The notes under the pieces were generated by a model. It made no database searches, was not told the DNA's origin, and saw only the letters and a program-made list of their open reading frames with translations. From assembly GCF_000004075.3 (NCBI RefSeq), contig NC_026657.2, positions 12,152,001-12,216,000 of the forward strand: a stretch of DNA of 64,000 nucleotides. The letters are read 5' to 3'. Below are positions 13,501-25,216 of the stretch, in pieces (position 1 is the first letter of the stretch; each line of letters starts with the position of its first letter). Made by a program: the position numbers and the translations under genes. The stretch is from Cucumis sativus. Taxonomy: Eukaryota; Streptophyta; Magnoliopsida; Cucurbitales; Cucurbitaceae.

Positions 13501-15517
13501 TGATTGTGACCTTTGTCTCTCTGCTTACCCACACCTCTCTCTATTTCCACTCATCATTCCTTCTCTTTTCTCACTTTCCTTTCTTTTTTTTTCTTTTTTA
13601 CTTTTACTTTTAACCCCTCCCCTCTCCTTCCCACTCACATACTTTACCCTTCCCCTTCCCCTCATTTTACTTATTTTTTTCCCCTTAATCTATATTTATA
13701 TAATGATCGATATATGTGTATGCATATATCAAAATAAACTGAACCAAATTTCGTATTATATTTAATGATAAAAATAATAGACATTTATTCACTTTTGATT
13801 CTATCTATCAATATTATATATAAATATGGATATGGATATGGATAGATTTCAAATTTTTGTTATATTTTGTATATATTTGAATTTATTATATTGTATTTGA
13901 AAATATCCAACAAATATGTGGAAAGTAATTATAGATTAATATTTTTTTCCACCCAAAAAGTATTAAATATGTTTTCGATTTTCAATTTTTTACACTTTTT
14001 CTTTGTTTCTAACATATTCTCTAAATCTCTCACTATCTCCTTTTCTTTTTCACTTTTGTTGCTCTCAATGAACCTTTTCTTTCCTTTTCAATCTTTCTCT
14101 TTTTAGTATTTACAAAATTAACTAAATAGCCTAACACTTCCTTCAAGCTTTTATTACTTTTGTCCTTCTCTTCTTCTATTCAACTTTGTCAAATTTTCTA
14201 ACATTTTTAATTCAATAATAATTATTATTAAATTTTGAATATTCAACAACTACCGTTTTTCTATATTTTATAGGTCTACGGTAATTTAATTTCAATTATT
14301 GGATTCAATTAAAATGTTAATATTGAATAGTTAAGAGGTAACAAATTAAAGCAATTAAAATTAAGTTATACCTTTCCTAAAAAGTATAATTAATGAGGAG
14401 TTCATGGAATATTTTTATCTTTTGAATAAAAACTATTCAAGTTTTGAAAACTAAACACCGGGGAAATTATTGTAAATGAAAAATTAGTAAAAATAAATAT
14501 CAATTTCTTTTTATTGGAACAAATATCTATTTCATTTGAATTTTAGGAGTTTTAATATCATATTTTATAGTATAAGATTTCTTTTAAAATCATTTGATAA
14601 TGAGATAAGTAACTTGATCATCTATATTATAAAAAGTGTGGATTCTATTGCTTTTTTTCAACTTGAGATTCCCAACAACAGACATTAATAACTTATTTTT
14701 ATTTCACTAAAAAAATCAAATTAGAGTATTAAGTTTTTGGTCTGCTGACTTTTTTTTCTTTCTGTTTCTTTTTAATGGTATATTTTGATTGATATTTAAC
14801 GTTACTAATGTGAATATTAAATAAAATAATAGGCATTTAAACCTATTTTCAAGTCTAAAATGTTTATTCAATTAATTTAAATAGAAATTTTCGTTTTCGT
14901 AATTTTTGTCGAGTTTTAATGAGACGAGCAACTAAAATCACAAAGTTAGATTAATGAAGATATTTACACTTTAAAATATTGTTAATTGAGAAAAAACACA
15001 CACTTGGTTTGCAATGAATAAATAAAAGAATGCGTATAACAAAATGTATTAAATATATTGAGCACAATAATTGAAGGTTTAATGGGAAAAAAGAATAGAA
15101 AGAGAGAGTGGTTGAATTCGGAATTGAGTGGTTGAATTAAAAGTGAGTTAAATTATAGAAATAAAATTGGAGAATATATAAAATAATGTACTCAATGGTC
15201 CTTTTCGTTGTTTTCACCACCTCCAAGATTCGTACAAATTTACCAATTTTCTTATATCAACCATTACCCACTCGTGAATCTACCGTACACCAGAGGAGTG
15301 TATCGCACTTCCCAAGAAATACAATAATTAGTATACGCAAATCTTTTTATTAACACGTGATTAACTACCGTTTAACTAGTAAGTTACTAATTAACAGCCA
15401 GTCCCTCACACGGCCCACAAGCCCCCATCAAAGCCCAAAAGCCCACTCCAAAAATATAGCTCCCCTCCCTCCAAAATTAAAACAAAAAGAACAAAAATTA
15501 CAAAGAGATATATTCCT
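10571..15517. other. AT-rich intergenic region without a supported gene
   Basis: About 4.9 kb between LPA2 (+) and the EXL3-like gene (-), which converge here, so both 3' UTRs should lie at its edges. It holds long A/T runs and a pyrimidine-rich tract at about 13480-13690 made of C/T with repeated CTCTCT and TTTTT. Open frames here are short, lack family similarity I can recognise, and several start at non-ATG codons. Confidence 0.6.
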
Positions 15518-16558
15518 CTACTGGTCCAATGCATTAGGGCCAGTACAGTAATTTACCACATGGTTCCAAACCCACTGGACCAAATACCTACGTCTGATCC
15601 CATTCATGTTGTACGTGGCCCCATCGCGACCGTCCATCAACTGCCCTGTGTAAGACCCACCTCCTCCCGTCCCGTAAATCCCTTCGCAAAGATCCGCTAT
15701 CTCCACCGGCGCAATCGGGTCCCCGCCCGCGTACCAAGCGTTCACCAGTGGGTTTGACGCCAACTCCGCCACTTCATGAGCTATCACACTGATCATTCCG
15801 TCCACTCCAACATCACCGTTCGGTGATTTCATCGGCTTCAGCCCCGGAATGTAACTCGGCACCGCGAACGGGTAAGCACAAACACCGGGACAGAGTTTCT
15901 CCGAGTTCCCAACCCAAGCGTAGGGCAGTGTGTATCCTACAATGGAAGGGAACGTGAAGTAATGAAACCCACAAACCTGCCCACAGAAATTCTCTACATA
16001 AACGTCATCGGAAGTCAGCAAAAGGTACAATCCGTTCTTGGCATTTATCGGCAAAGGCCGGGATTTCGCGGTCACAGCGCTTTTAATCACCGTCTGAATG
16101 GACAGCCGAGTCAACGATTTCCCATGGGAGTAAAAACGGTCATTCTTCTCTTCTCCAAGGCGGACCGTCCTGGAAATGTTGGCTCCAGTCTGGTCGGTGT
16201 AGAGTTGAACAGTCCGCCACCAGCCAAAGACAGAAGGGGATTTGGAATCATGGGCAGAGATGGAGTTGATGAACTCACGAATGATTTTCTTCTGATCTCT
16301 CTGCCACGTGCCGTACCAGATAATGTGAACGGTTATATTAGCGGTGAGAACAGGGCCCATGTGGTACTTCAAATGGACGAACTCCGACGAGCCCTCGTAT
16401 TTTTTGGAGTCGCGAACGAGAGCGGGGTCATCGGAGACGTTAGATTTGGCGAGATGAGGCCAAGGACGCCATGCGGCAGCCGGAGAGAGGAGGAGAAGGA
16501 AGAGGGAGAGAGCAGCTAGGAGGGAGATGGCAGTGGGGGGAACGAGTAAAGACCCCAT
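15518..16558 (-). CDS. EXL3: EXORDIUM-like secreted protein (phosphate-induced protein 1 family), EXL3-like
   Basis: Single-exon gene for a 346-residue apoplastic protein of the EXO/PHI-1 family, linked in Arabidopsis to brassinosteroid-responsive growth and carbon status; its biochemical activity is unknown. The start is placed at the ATG at 16558 (MGSLLVPP). The frame is open for 9 more codons upstream, but only from a TTG, and a TATA box at 16612-16619 would put the cap site close to that TTG. Residues 1-29 form a signal peptide with a leucine-rich core ending in SPAAA before WRPWPHL. Family blocks follow: LKYHMGPVLTANITVHIIWYG, SVFGWWRTVQLY, YVENFCGQVCGFHYF, YAWVGNSEKLCPGVCAYPFA, MISVIAHEVAELASNP and LCEGIYGTGGGGSY. 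The HEVAE stretch looks like HExxE, but no peptidase activity is established. The EXL3 name rests mainly on gene order. Confidence 0.92.
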   Translation of the reverse strand: MGSLLVPPTAISLLAALSLFLLLLSPAAAWRPWPHLAKSNVSDDPALVRDSKKYEGSSEFVHLKYHMGPVLTANITVHIIWYGTWQRDQKKIIREFINSISAHDSKSPSVFGWWRTVQLYTDQTGANISRTVRLGEEKNDRFYSHGKSLTRLSIQTVIKSAVTAKSRPLPINAKNGLYLLLTSDDVYVENFCGQVCGFHYFTFPSIVGYTLPYAWVGNSEKLCPGVCAYPFAVPSYIPGLKPMKSPNGDVGVDGMISVIAHEVAELASNPLVNAWYAGGDPIAPVEIADLCEGIYGTGGGGSYTGQLMDGRDGATYNMNGIRRRYLVQWVWNHVVNYCTGPNALDQ

Positions 16559-16611
16559 TTGGGAGGTTGGGGAAGAAGAGTACAAAATGACAAGTGTGTG
16601 AGCTCCACTTG

Positions 16612-16619
16612 TATTTATA
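16612..16619 (-). promoter_or_regulatory. TATA box of the EXL3-like gene
   Basis: TATAAATA on the minus strand. Its first base is about 61 bp upstream of the ATG at 16558, which predicts a short leader of roughly 30 nt and supports that ATG as the start. Confidence 0.7.
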
Positions 16620-16852
16620 AGAGAAGGGAAAAAGAGAGGAGAGGAGTGTTTTATGTTAAGAGAATATAATTCAAAAATTCAAAAATTTGATGGGTTTTGT
16701 TATTATTGTTTAATAAAGAGAAAGAAAAGAAAGGAAGAGAGAAAAATAGAGCATTGATCGGCGGGGTAATGGAGGACAGTTAGATTCTTTAAAGTAAGTA
16801 AGAGAAGAGAAAAGAAGAGGGGCAAAAGTGGGCCCTTCCCTTCTTCAATTGC

Positions 16853-16883
<31 letters not shown>
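16853..16883. repeat. (ATC)n trinucleotide microsatellite
   Basis: Repeated CAT/ATC triplets with one CAC interruption, upstream of the EXL3-like gene. On the minus strand it reads as a run of ATG triplets, which produces a spurious Met-rich frame. Confidence 0.9.
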
Positions 16884-19800
16884 CTCATTCTCGTAACCTA
16901 ATCTATTTTTACCATTGCGTCCGACAAAATGGACCGGACCCAACCGAACCGTTACGGGTATTTTCCACATTTTCCATCATTTTCCTCTCTCCCACCTTCC
17001 CCTATCATATTCTTAAGTTAGATTTCAAGTTATAAAACCCATTACTTTTACTTCTAAATTATAAAACTACTTCCAAACTCTCTTTTAAATATTTGTTCAA
17101 ACTATTTTATTACTATAACTCATTTATTAACCATCCCTTTATCTTTAAATTATTATTTTTAATATTATATCATTTCATAATTTTTTTTTTTTTTAGTTTA
17201 TAATGTAATTACAACCTTTTAAACTTTTATATATGAATGATTTAGATTATAAACATATTCTTTCATAGAATATAATTTCAAATATAAAATAGAATCACAC
17301 AAATATTAGTTTTAATATTATACGTTGATGAATCTTTTTACAACTAACATTGTTTTACTTTTTTTATAAAAAATATATTGTAATAAAACATTTTAATTAT
17401 GCTTAACTAGTTATATATATGTACTAGTTCATTTGAGCTCAGTTGATAACATAAAAAAAATTTTAAAAAATCTAAAGTAACTTCTAGGAGTCTTTTTGAT
17501 ATATTCGTGTTATAATTTTCAAAATAGTTCAAATTGTATTTTGTCTTCTAAGATTTTTTGGGTCGTATTTTTTTATAAAAAAAAAGTGCTTTAAAATTTT
17601 TGTTTTGTTTGTTTTAAAAATAACTTTATACTTCCGAAATAAAGCAAAAATATTTTTAAAAATTAAATACTTCAAAATATATTGATAAAGAATTGAGATT
17701 TTTAAAAAAAAAAACAAATTGCATCACCTCGTCGTTGGGAATCACAATCCTCAATTTCTGCTGGACATTTTAAAGATTTTTTCATCATATTAATGTAATT
17801 TTCAAACAACTTCAGACATAAGATTGCAACTTTTAAGGCATAAGAGTATTTTTACACAAATGATAAAATTCAATTAATTAAAGAATATTGTTATAAATTT
17901 ACCCTTTTTTTAATCTTCCATTTTTCAAAAGAATGACTGTCTTTTCATAGATTACCTAGTCAAGTTGATACATGATGACAATAACTACACAAGATTTTAC
18001 CAAATTTTCTAAACATATAAAACAATAAGATATTTTTAGTAATATTCACAATAATTTTTTAATATGATTTGAAATGTTTTGGGATTGTTCTAATTATTGA
18101 CTCCATATAATTTCTTTTTAGAAAAACGTTTTTGTGAAAAGTAGTATAAGATTAATTCTAAAATAATTGTTTACAAAAAAAATGATAATATTCTTTAAAC
18201 AAACGAAAATGACAAGATTTTGTGATTTAGCAAGTATCATTTTCAAACCCATTCAAGTTGGCCTTTCATCCATCAATCTCCAACCATTTATATTGAAAGA
18301 AAAATAAATTAAAGGCTTATTTGATCGTAGTTTTGTTTTTGCTTTTTACGTTTTTTAATTTAAGATTGCTTCATTCTTTTATTATTATTATTTGTTCTTA
18401 TTAAACAATTATTTATTTCTTTACAAAAAAAAATATAAAAATAAAAATCGTGCTTGTTTTCTTAAATTTACTGTTTAATACACCTCCTAAGAAAATGAAT
18501 AATCAAATAAATAATTTAAATGGAACTTAAGAACTCATTATACAGTAATAATTCATTGTATTAACTCATGCATAGTACTTCACACAATACATTGTTATCA
18601 TGTCAAAATTCACATTGTTAGAAGCATCATATCTAATTAAATTACAATCACAGAACTACTTGTATATATATAGTAATTATGCATCAACTGGCCGTAGATT
18701 AAATCATAAAGAGAGATAGCATAATAGTTATTAACAATAATTTAATAGGTGTACGAAATTATTTGGTCAGTGATTTATTTATGGTTCCATGTTATAATAA
18801 ATTGTAGATAATAATAATTGATTAATTCTTAAACAAGCTACTTAATTAATTACCATTTTCAATATATATTTATCACATAATGTATGTTAAAGTGTTGTTT
18901 AAGTTTTCTTAAACTGCTATATCTACGAAAGTCCTTTTTTTTTCCTTATCTCCAAATTAATTTAACTAAATTTAGCATATTATTAAGCTGGAACAACTCC
19001 AATAAATACAATGAGGGATTCGGAATTAAAAAGTTTTTATTTTTTCTGTGCAGCTGAAAATTGGTTGGAATTTCAGTGCTGGTGTTTTTTTATTTAATAT
19101 TTTTTATCTTACCACACTACTGAGTAAAAAAAAGTATATTAATGATTGAATAATGACGTGTAATTAATAATGTTATCTACGCATGACGTGTATGTAATAA
19201 TGATTGAATCAGGTCAATAATTCCAGAAACATGAATGATGAATTTTAGCATACATAATAATAATAATGATGATGGTTAAAAGAATTGTTATCTTTTCATT
19301 ACCAAAATCATATTTTGAACTCAACCCCTCGCACTTCTTACTGCCTATCATTTTTCCAACACACATAGTTAATTTAATACATGTAGAAAGAGGTAATTTG
19401 ATGTTACATTTAGATGAAAAGCATATGATCATAAATAAACTTCAACATAAATTAAAGTTGTGTATATACGAATATTGAAGGGTGGATAAAAGAAGTATAT
19501 AGAGATTTGTTGGTGGGAGAAGTTAAGTGTATGTTGATATATTTATTTATGTTTGAGAAAGAGGCATTTAATATTTTACGTGGCATACATTAATATTATA
19601 TTGATTAGAAATGAATGATAATTAAATGGTATATATATGTTTTGATGGTTTCACCACGATAACATTAAAGCAGTCGAAGGTAAAGAAAGAAAGCAAAAAT
19701 AAATAAAAAAGAAGGGATTGCTTGTGGGTGACAATGGGTGTGGGACCGCCTCGGCGTCCTAAATTCCGGTGGCAGTCCTTAAAATGAGGGCATTCTTAAG

Positions 19801-21875
19801 GGGAGCCTTTATTCAATTTATAATTAGAAAAAGTCTGACGTGGAAAATAGGTCAGAGGAAGGGGGAGGGGAGGGGGGGTTGCTCACAAACGGACATTCCT
19901 ACTGTTAGGTCCATCAAACTGGAACCTGTTTCATCTTCTTATCCCAAATCTGGACCCTCCGTTTTCATCTCTGGTCCCACAAAGAATATTCTTATCCATC
20001 CCGTCTCCCTCTTTCCAAACCTCTTTCACTATTCCCCAATTTTGTACTCAATTAATAATGCTACTGCTAACCAATTTCCATACACCTTTTCATTTTTTAT
20101 ATCTTTCGGTGACTGCCATCAAATGTTCCTGCATTTCCTATATTCTTTTTTTTACTAATTTTACATTTACATTTCTATTTTCGTATTTATCCTCATAATT
20201 TTCTAATATTAGCACTGCAGTTTTGGTTTCAAGGATTTCGTGTGAAGGGTGATCAAAGGGAATTAAGCCATCAACCGTTAGCTTCTTCTTTTTTTCTATG
20301 TCTATTTATTTAAATAATAGTTTTACGTTAATACCTAACAAACAATCATCCAAACCAAGTTAATTGAACTTCTTTGTGCTTAGTGTATGTTATTTACACA
20401 ACTAATTGAATGATGATATAATCTATCTTATATCATTATATGAAAAAAAAAATTAGATGCAAACATTAGTATGACACATTCGGCTTTATTTTATCTAAAC
20501 GAATTCTTAATTTAATTTTTTGTAGTTTAAGTATAAGTAGAGTAGAGGCTAAAATTTAAAGAATATATTTATTAAGTAATTGAATTATGAATTATGGTTT
20601 TAAATATACTTTATTAATTATAAAGCTTCCTGGTCCACTCCCTGAGAGGATTGGTTTAAACTAAATACACGTGGATGGAGGTTGGACAGATGGAGATTAT
20701 CCTTCTTGAATTGACATCATAGTTCGTGACTCAACTCAAATGACTCTATTTTAGGTGGCTGAATAATGTTATAAATTTGGTCTTTTTCAAAATCCAAGTC
20801 ACCAAATTGTTTCTTTTACATTAACAACAAATATGGATATATTCAACATTTTATTATTGGATCTGATTCCCTTATTGCTATAATAACTCTACATGCTCAT
20901 CTCTTACAAAAATGAAATTAGGGTTTGAATTCTCCAAAGAATTTGCAATAATGAATTTTCTGTAAAAAGAAATAAAAACTCATTTTGTTTTAAAAAATAG
21001 AAAATGAGAATTGTTATAAATAGAGAAATAATGAAACTATTTTTTAAAAATATATAACGAAAAAGTTAAGTAGGATAGAGAGAATTAAATAAAATTGTTG
21101 TTGTTTATAAATAGTTTGGTTATTATTATTATTTTGTTTAGATTTTAGAAATGTTGGAAGGCAAAAAATGGAGAGTGAAATAGTGGGAAAAGGGGAGAAA
21201 GATGTAGGAAAAGAGAGAATCAAAGGAGTAAATTGCGCGGCTCACTAATGATGAAAATATCAAATTGTGAATGAAAATAGCGTTGGCAATTGTACAGCTC
21301 AGACTGAATGCGACCTCTCTGTGGGCCCCCACACCTCAACTCTAATGACCCTAAACACGAACATATTGTGAATAATACCTCTCTTCCTGGGCCCCCTCTC
21401 CATGTTAACGTGATTTACACGCGTCATCACAAAAAGTTATCTTTGTTTTTCTCTCCCCCATCCATATTTCCTCAAAATTACTTTTCTTTTTCTCTCCTTT
21501 TTTTTTTAATTTCTTTTTATTACATTATAGTCAAATTCGGCTAGAAGCTAAAGACTCAATCAAATATTAATATTTGTCATTACATGATTAACCATTCAAA
21601 TAATTAGGACTTAATTGATTTATTAATAGTATTTAATGGCTTCAATGGAAATAACTCATTCAAGTCAGCAATTAATCTATATGCATTATCGTTAGAAGTA
21701 TGTACATTAGCTTATAAAGGAAGAACTGCACTTTATTATATTTTTACATCAATTATAACAATAACAATACTTTTACTCAAAAGCTCAACCAAATCATCCA
21801 TTATCAAAAACCTTTTGTCATTGGGAGGGGAAATTTTTTGGCTTCCGGATTGTGACCAGTAATTCCACCACAATA

Positions 21876-22256
21876 ATATTTATGGATAGGTTGAATTTTT
21901 TTTGACTTTGTAATATTTTATTTTACTATATTTAAAAATATCCCTTATCAAAAATACTAATTTTGGTGTGATGTTGCTGAACTTCGATGGCTTTTTACTT
22001 TAAGTTTTATGACAACGCAAGTATAATTACTTGTATAAGAAAATTATCATAAAAAACTTATTTATATATTATATTGTTATTTTAGTAATAATTTATATTT
22101 TTATTATGTTTATGTGGATCCTATAAATGTTAAATGTTGGTTTTGTTATTTCAAAATTGGAAATATAAAAGTTAAAATGGACATTTAGAAATAAAAATAA
22201 GCTAAATAAATAAAAGGTGAGTAATATAAAGAGTAATTCAACCTATCCATAAATAT
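21876..22256. mobile_element. MITE-like element with 22-bp perfect terminal inverted repeats
   Basis: The left arm at 21876-21897 (starting ATATTTATGGATAGGTT) is repeated exactly as its reverse complement at 22235-22256. The arms bound 381 bp of very AT-rich DNA with no coding frame. The size, perfect terminal inversion and lack of coding fit a MITE. I cannot identify a convincing target-site duplication, so the true ends and superfamily are uncertain. Confidence 0.65.
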
Positions 22257-24891
22257 CATACAAACACATTTTCTTCTTATTATTACAACTTTCATTATTA
22301 TCATTTGGAAAGGGAAAGGTTTCTTCTTTATCGGGAATCAGGCAGTGATTAAGACAGTAAAAGGGAAGAAAAGTTTATTAGGATTTTAGGAGTAAGAGAT
22401 TGGCAAAGGCACCGAAAGAACATTAGCCAATTTGGAAATGATTTTACCCATAAAAACTAAACACCCACATTTTCCCTTCAAATAATATCTTTTATCTTTA
22501 CACTATTCTTTTTTCTTTTTTCTTTTTTGAAGTACTGATAGGATATGTGAAATTTGAACTTGAAATTTGTTCGTGTTTATATATATACGTGTATTAGACG
22601 AATTAAATTGTTGTTAGCATATTTTATCTTTTATTATTAATTGGAGTATAGATCAATTAACTTTTATTTTATTTAATTTTTAATCTCTAAATACACTATA
22701 AATATTTCATAGTTTTTTTAAAAAAAGTAACTGTCTTTTATCTCCAAATGAAGTTTTAACTAATTGTAACAATTTTTAGTTTTTTTTTTCTAAGAAAAAC
22801 TTTTGAAGATTTTACTTTAAATGGAATGTTAGAAATAGTAGAAAAAGAGATTAAAAGAAATAAAAAACTATTTACAAAACATATAACCCATAGTTTATAT
22901 TTTCAATACTTCAATTAGAAGCTGAATACATAAATTAAAAACAATAAAATAAATTTTTTAAAAGAATATAACGAACTAACAAAATACATGGAACAACTTT
23001 GAAAACAAAAAATATTTTATCTCCCATCAACATGCCACTTGCACACATAATATATTTGGTAATTGGTACACATTCTTGTATTAGAATTTTTTAGATTTGG
23101 CTCTACTAACAAAATCTAAATGATTGGTTTTTTTTTTCAAAACTATTTATACATGTTTATATTTGGTTACACGATTATTTAGATTTAACTACACAATCGT
23201 TTAGATTTTGCTACATGATCATCATCTAGATTTGACAGTCAAATTTAAACGATTTTTTTCAAGATTATTTGACTACACAATATTTTAAAGGATTTTTTTT
23301 TAAAAAAATAATACAAGATTGATGATTAATTGAAAATAAAGATATGTGAATTCAAAACATATATATATACACATATAACTTACCTAAGAAAAAAAACGAA
23401 AGAACAAATTTGAAATATTTTAAAAAAACATATATATACCCTAAATTTTGCTCGATAAAATTTTAATAAATCATAAAACAGCAAATTTAGTCCTACAAAT
23501 ATTATCTTGTTAAATAAATAATATTTTTATATTAAAAAAAAAAAAAGACAATAGAGAGACGTAGACTAATTTTAAGATGAAGAAAATTGGAGAAACAAGA
23601 GTATATATATAAACAAAGATATAAACAATGGGTTAGCCATGTTTATGATTAGGGATGAATGAAGTGTCATAAACAGTATGGAAGTCTCATAATTGAGAGT
23701 CACAATTGAATATCATTAATAAAACTAAGGATATGTATATATATAAAGAAAAAATAAAGTTGGAGTTGAATTGAATCAAACACTCTTTTAATGTAAGGTA
23801 TTGTGAGGTTGAATTGGAGTAAAGTAAATGAGTTATTATAATAATTATTTATATATGTGTGTGTATATATATGATGTGACAAAAACAAAAAAAAAATTGG
23901 AATGTAATTAATTAGACCCACAGCATGGTTGGGCTCAGAAATTTAAAAGCTATCTTTCCCAAGTTTCCTAAGACATAATTTAATGTACTATTTAACCAAC
24001 TAAAATACATGTTCTCTTTTTACTCCCCATTCTTTACACTCCATCTCTTAATTTTTCCTTTATGCACATTAATAACCCTTTGCTTTAAATCAATTATGAT
24101 GGTAGGACCCATGCTTTCAAACTATTACATGTCTATGGTGTGAAATTACAACTTTAGTCCATACAAAAAATATTTATTTATTTATCTATGAATTAGTATT
24201 CCGTCTAGCTACCTGCTCATCTATAACATTTGAATGTCATGAAAACTTATATAAAATTAATTATTATGTATTGCCTTTTAGTTAGTTAGTAATACTATAT
24301 CTTCCTTTTTTTCTACCACTAGACCATCCCATGATTGTTTTTAATGCAATTATTTGATCTTCAACTTTCAAAAACGTCTAATTTATTATCTCTCATTCTT
24401 TATTTTGTGTTTTACAATAAGTCTCTTAAAACTTTAGAATTGTGATACTCAAGGCCGAGGATTTGGACTAGGGATTCAAAATTTGAATCCTCGACATTTT
24501 CTTGTCATCCTTTATGACCTAGTAACATCAATATTCTTACTTGTCTTAAAGGTTTATTAGAGTGAAAGTCATCCCCACACACTAACATGAGTTCTTTCAG
24601 CATGTTTTGTTCTCACCTGTATGCATCCTATGAAAATTTTCAGAAGAACATCCAACATAAAATTGTTTCGAACTAAGCATAACATGTACTTAACTTTAGA
24701 CTTCTTTTATTGAGCTACTGAAAAGTAATGTGCACTTTATTGATATATGTAGTAATTTTTTATTCTTCTAAGTCTTTCAATCTTACTTTTATGTTACTGA
24801 GATTCCTCTCCGTCAGATGTGATATGGTTCATTCATATTCCCCTCATAAACTCAGAGCATTACAAGAAATTATCATATAGGTTTTTAAGGA

Positions 24892-25216
24892 GGCGTTTGG
24901 GGCAATGAACTAATTATCAAAATCTTAGGTTTTTATAGTTAGTGTTTGGGGTATATTATTTTAGTTTGAGTTATAATAATAGATGTTTTTAAAGTGTAAA
25001 CTATTTTAATTTGAGAGAAAAGTAGTAAACAATGTAGCAAATACCAATATATATATATATATATATATATATTTAAATAAAAGATAGTAAATATTGTAGT
25101 AAATGGAGAATTTTGAAACGGTTGTTGATTGTAGTTAATTTAAGAGTACAAAATTATATTTACTATAGCAAGAGGTGATCATCATATATAGTATTGATAA
25201 TGTTTGCTCCAAACCC
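24892..25216. mobile_element. Possible hAT-type MITE
   Basis: The left end GGCGTTTGGGGCA (24892-24904) pairs imperfectly with the right end TGCTCCAAACCC (25205-25216), whose complement is GGGTTTGGAGCA. Ends of the GTTTGG type are typical of plant hAT MITEs. The roughly 325-bp interior is non-coding and contains an AT microsatellite. The target duplication is not clear. Confidence 0.4.
25047..25072. repeat. (AT)n microsatellite
   Basis: Uninterrupted AT dinucleotides inside the possible MITE. A second short AT run lies at 25273-25290. Confidence 0.9.

Noticed and set aside
13480-13690. Pyrimidine-rich tract with an open frame full of Ser/Pro/Leu/Phe
   Set aside because: The composition alone explains the open frame. 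There is no domain, and the opposite strand is simply purine-rich.
15962-16519. 185-codon plus-strand frame opposite the EXL3-like gene
   Set aside because: Antisense shadow of a GC-richer coding exon; it shows no family similarity.
16559-16585. Extra nine codons (MYSSSPTSQ-like) in front of the EXL3-like protein
   Set aside because: The first codon is TTG, and the TATA box at 16612-16619 places the transcription start at about this position. The ATG at 16558 followed by a good signal peptide is the better start.
24472-24490. Perfect 9-bp-arm palindrome GGATTCAAA-A-TTTGAATCC
   Set aside because: Isolated, without a surrounding element or a terminator context; short palindromes of this size are expected in AT-rich plant DNA.
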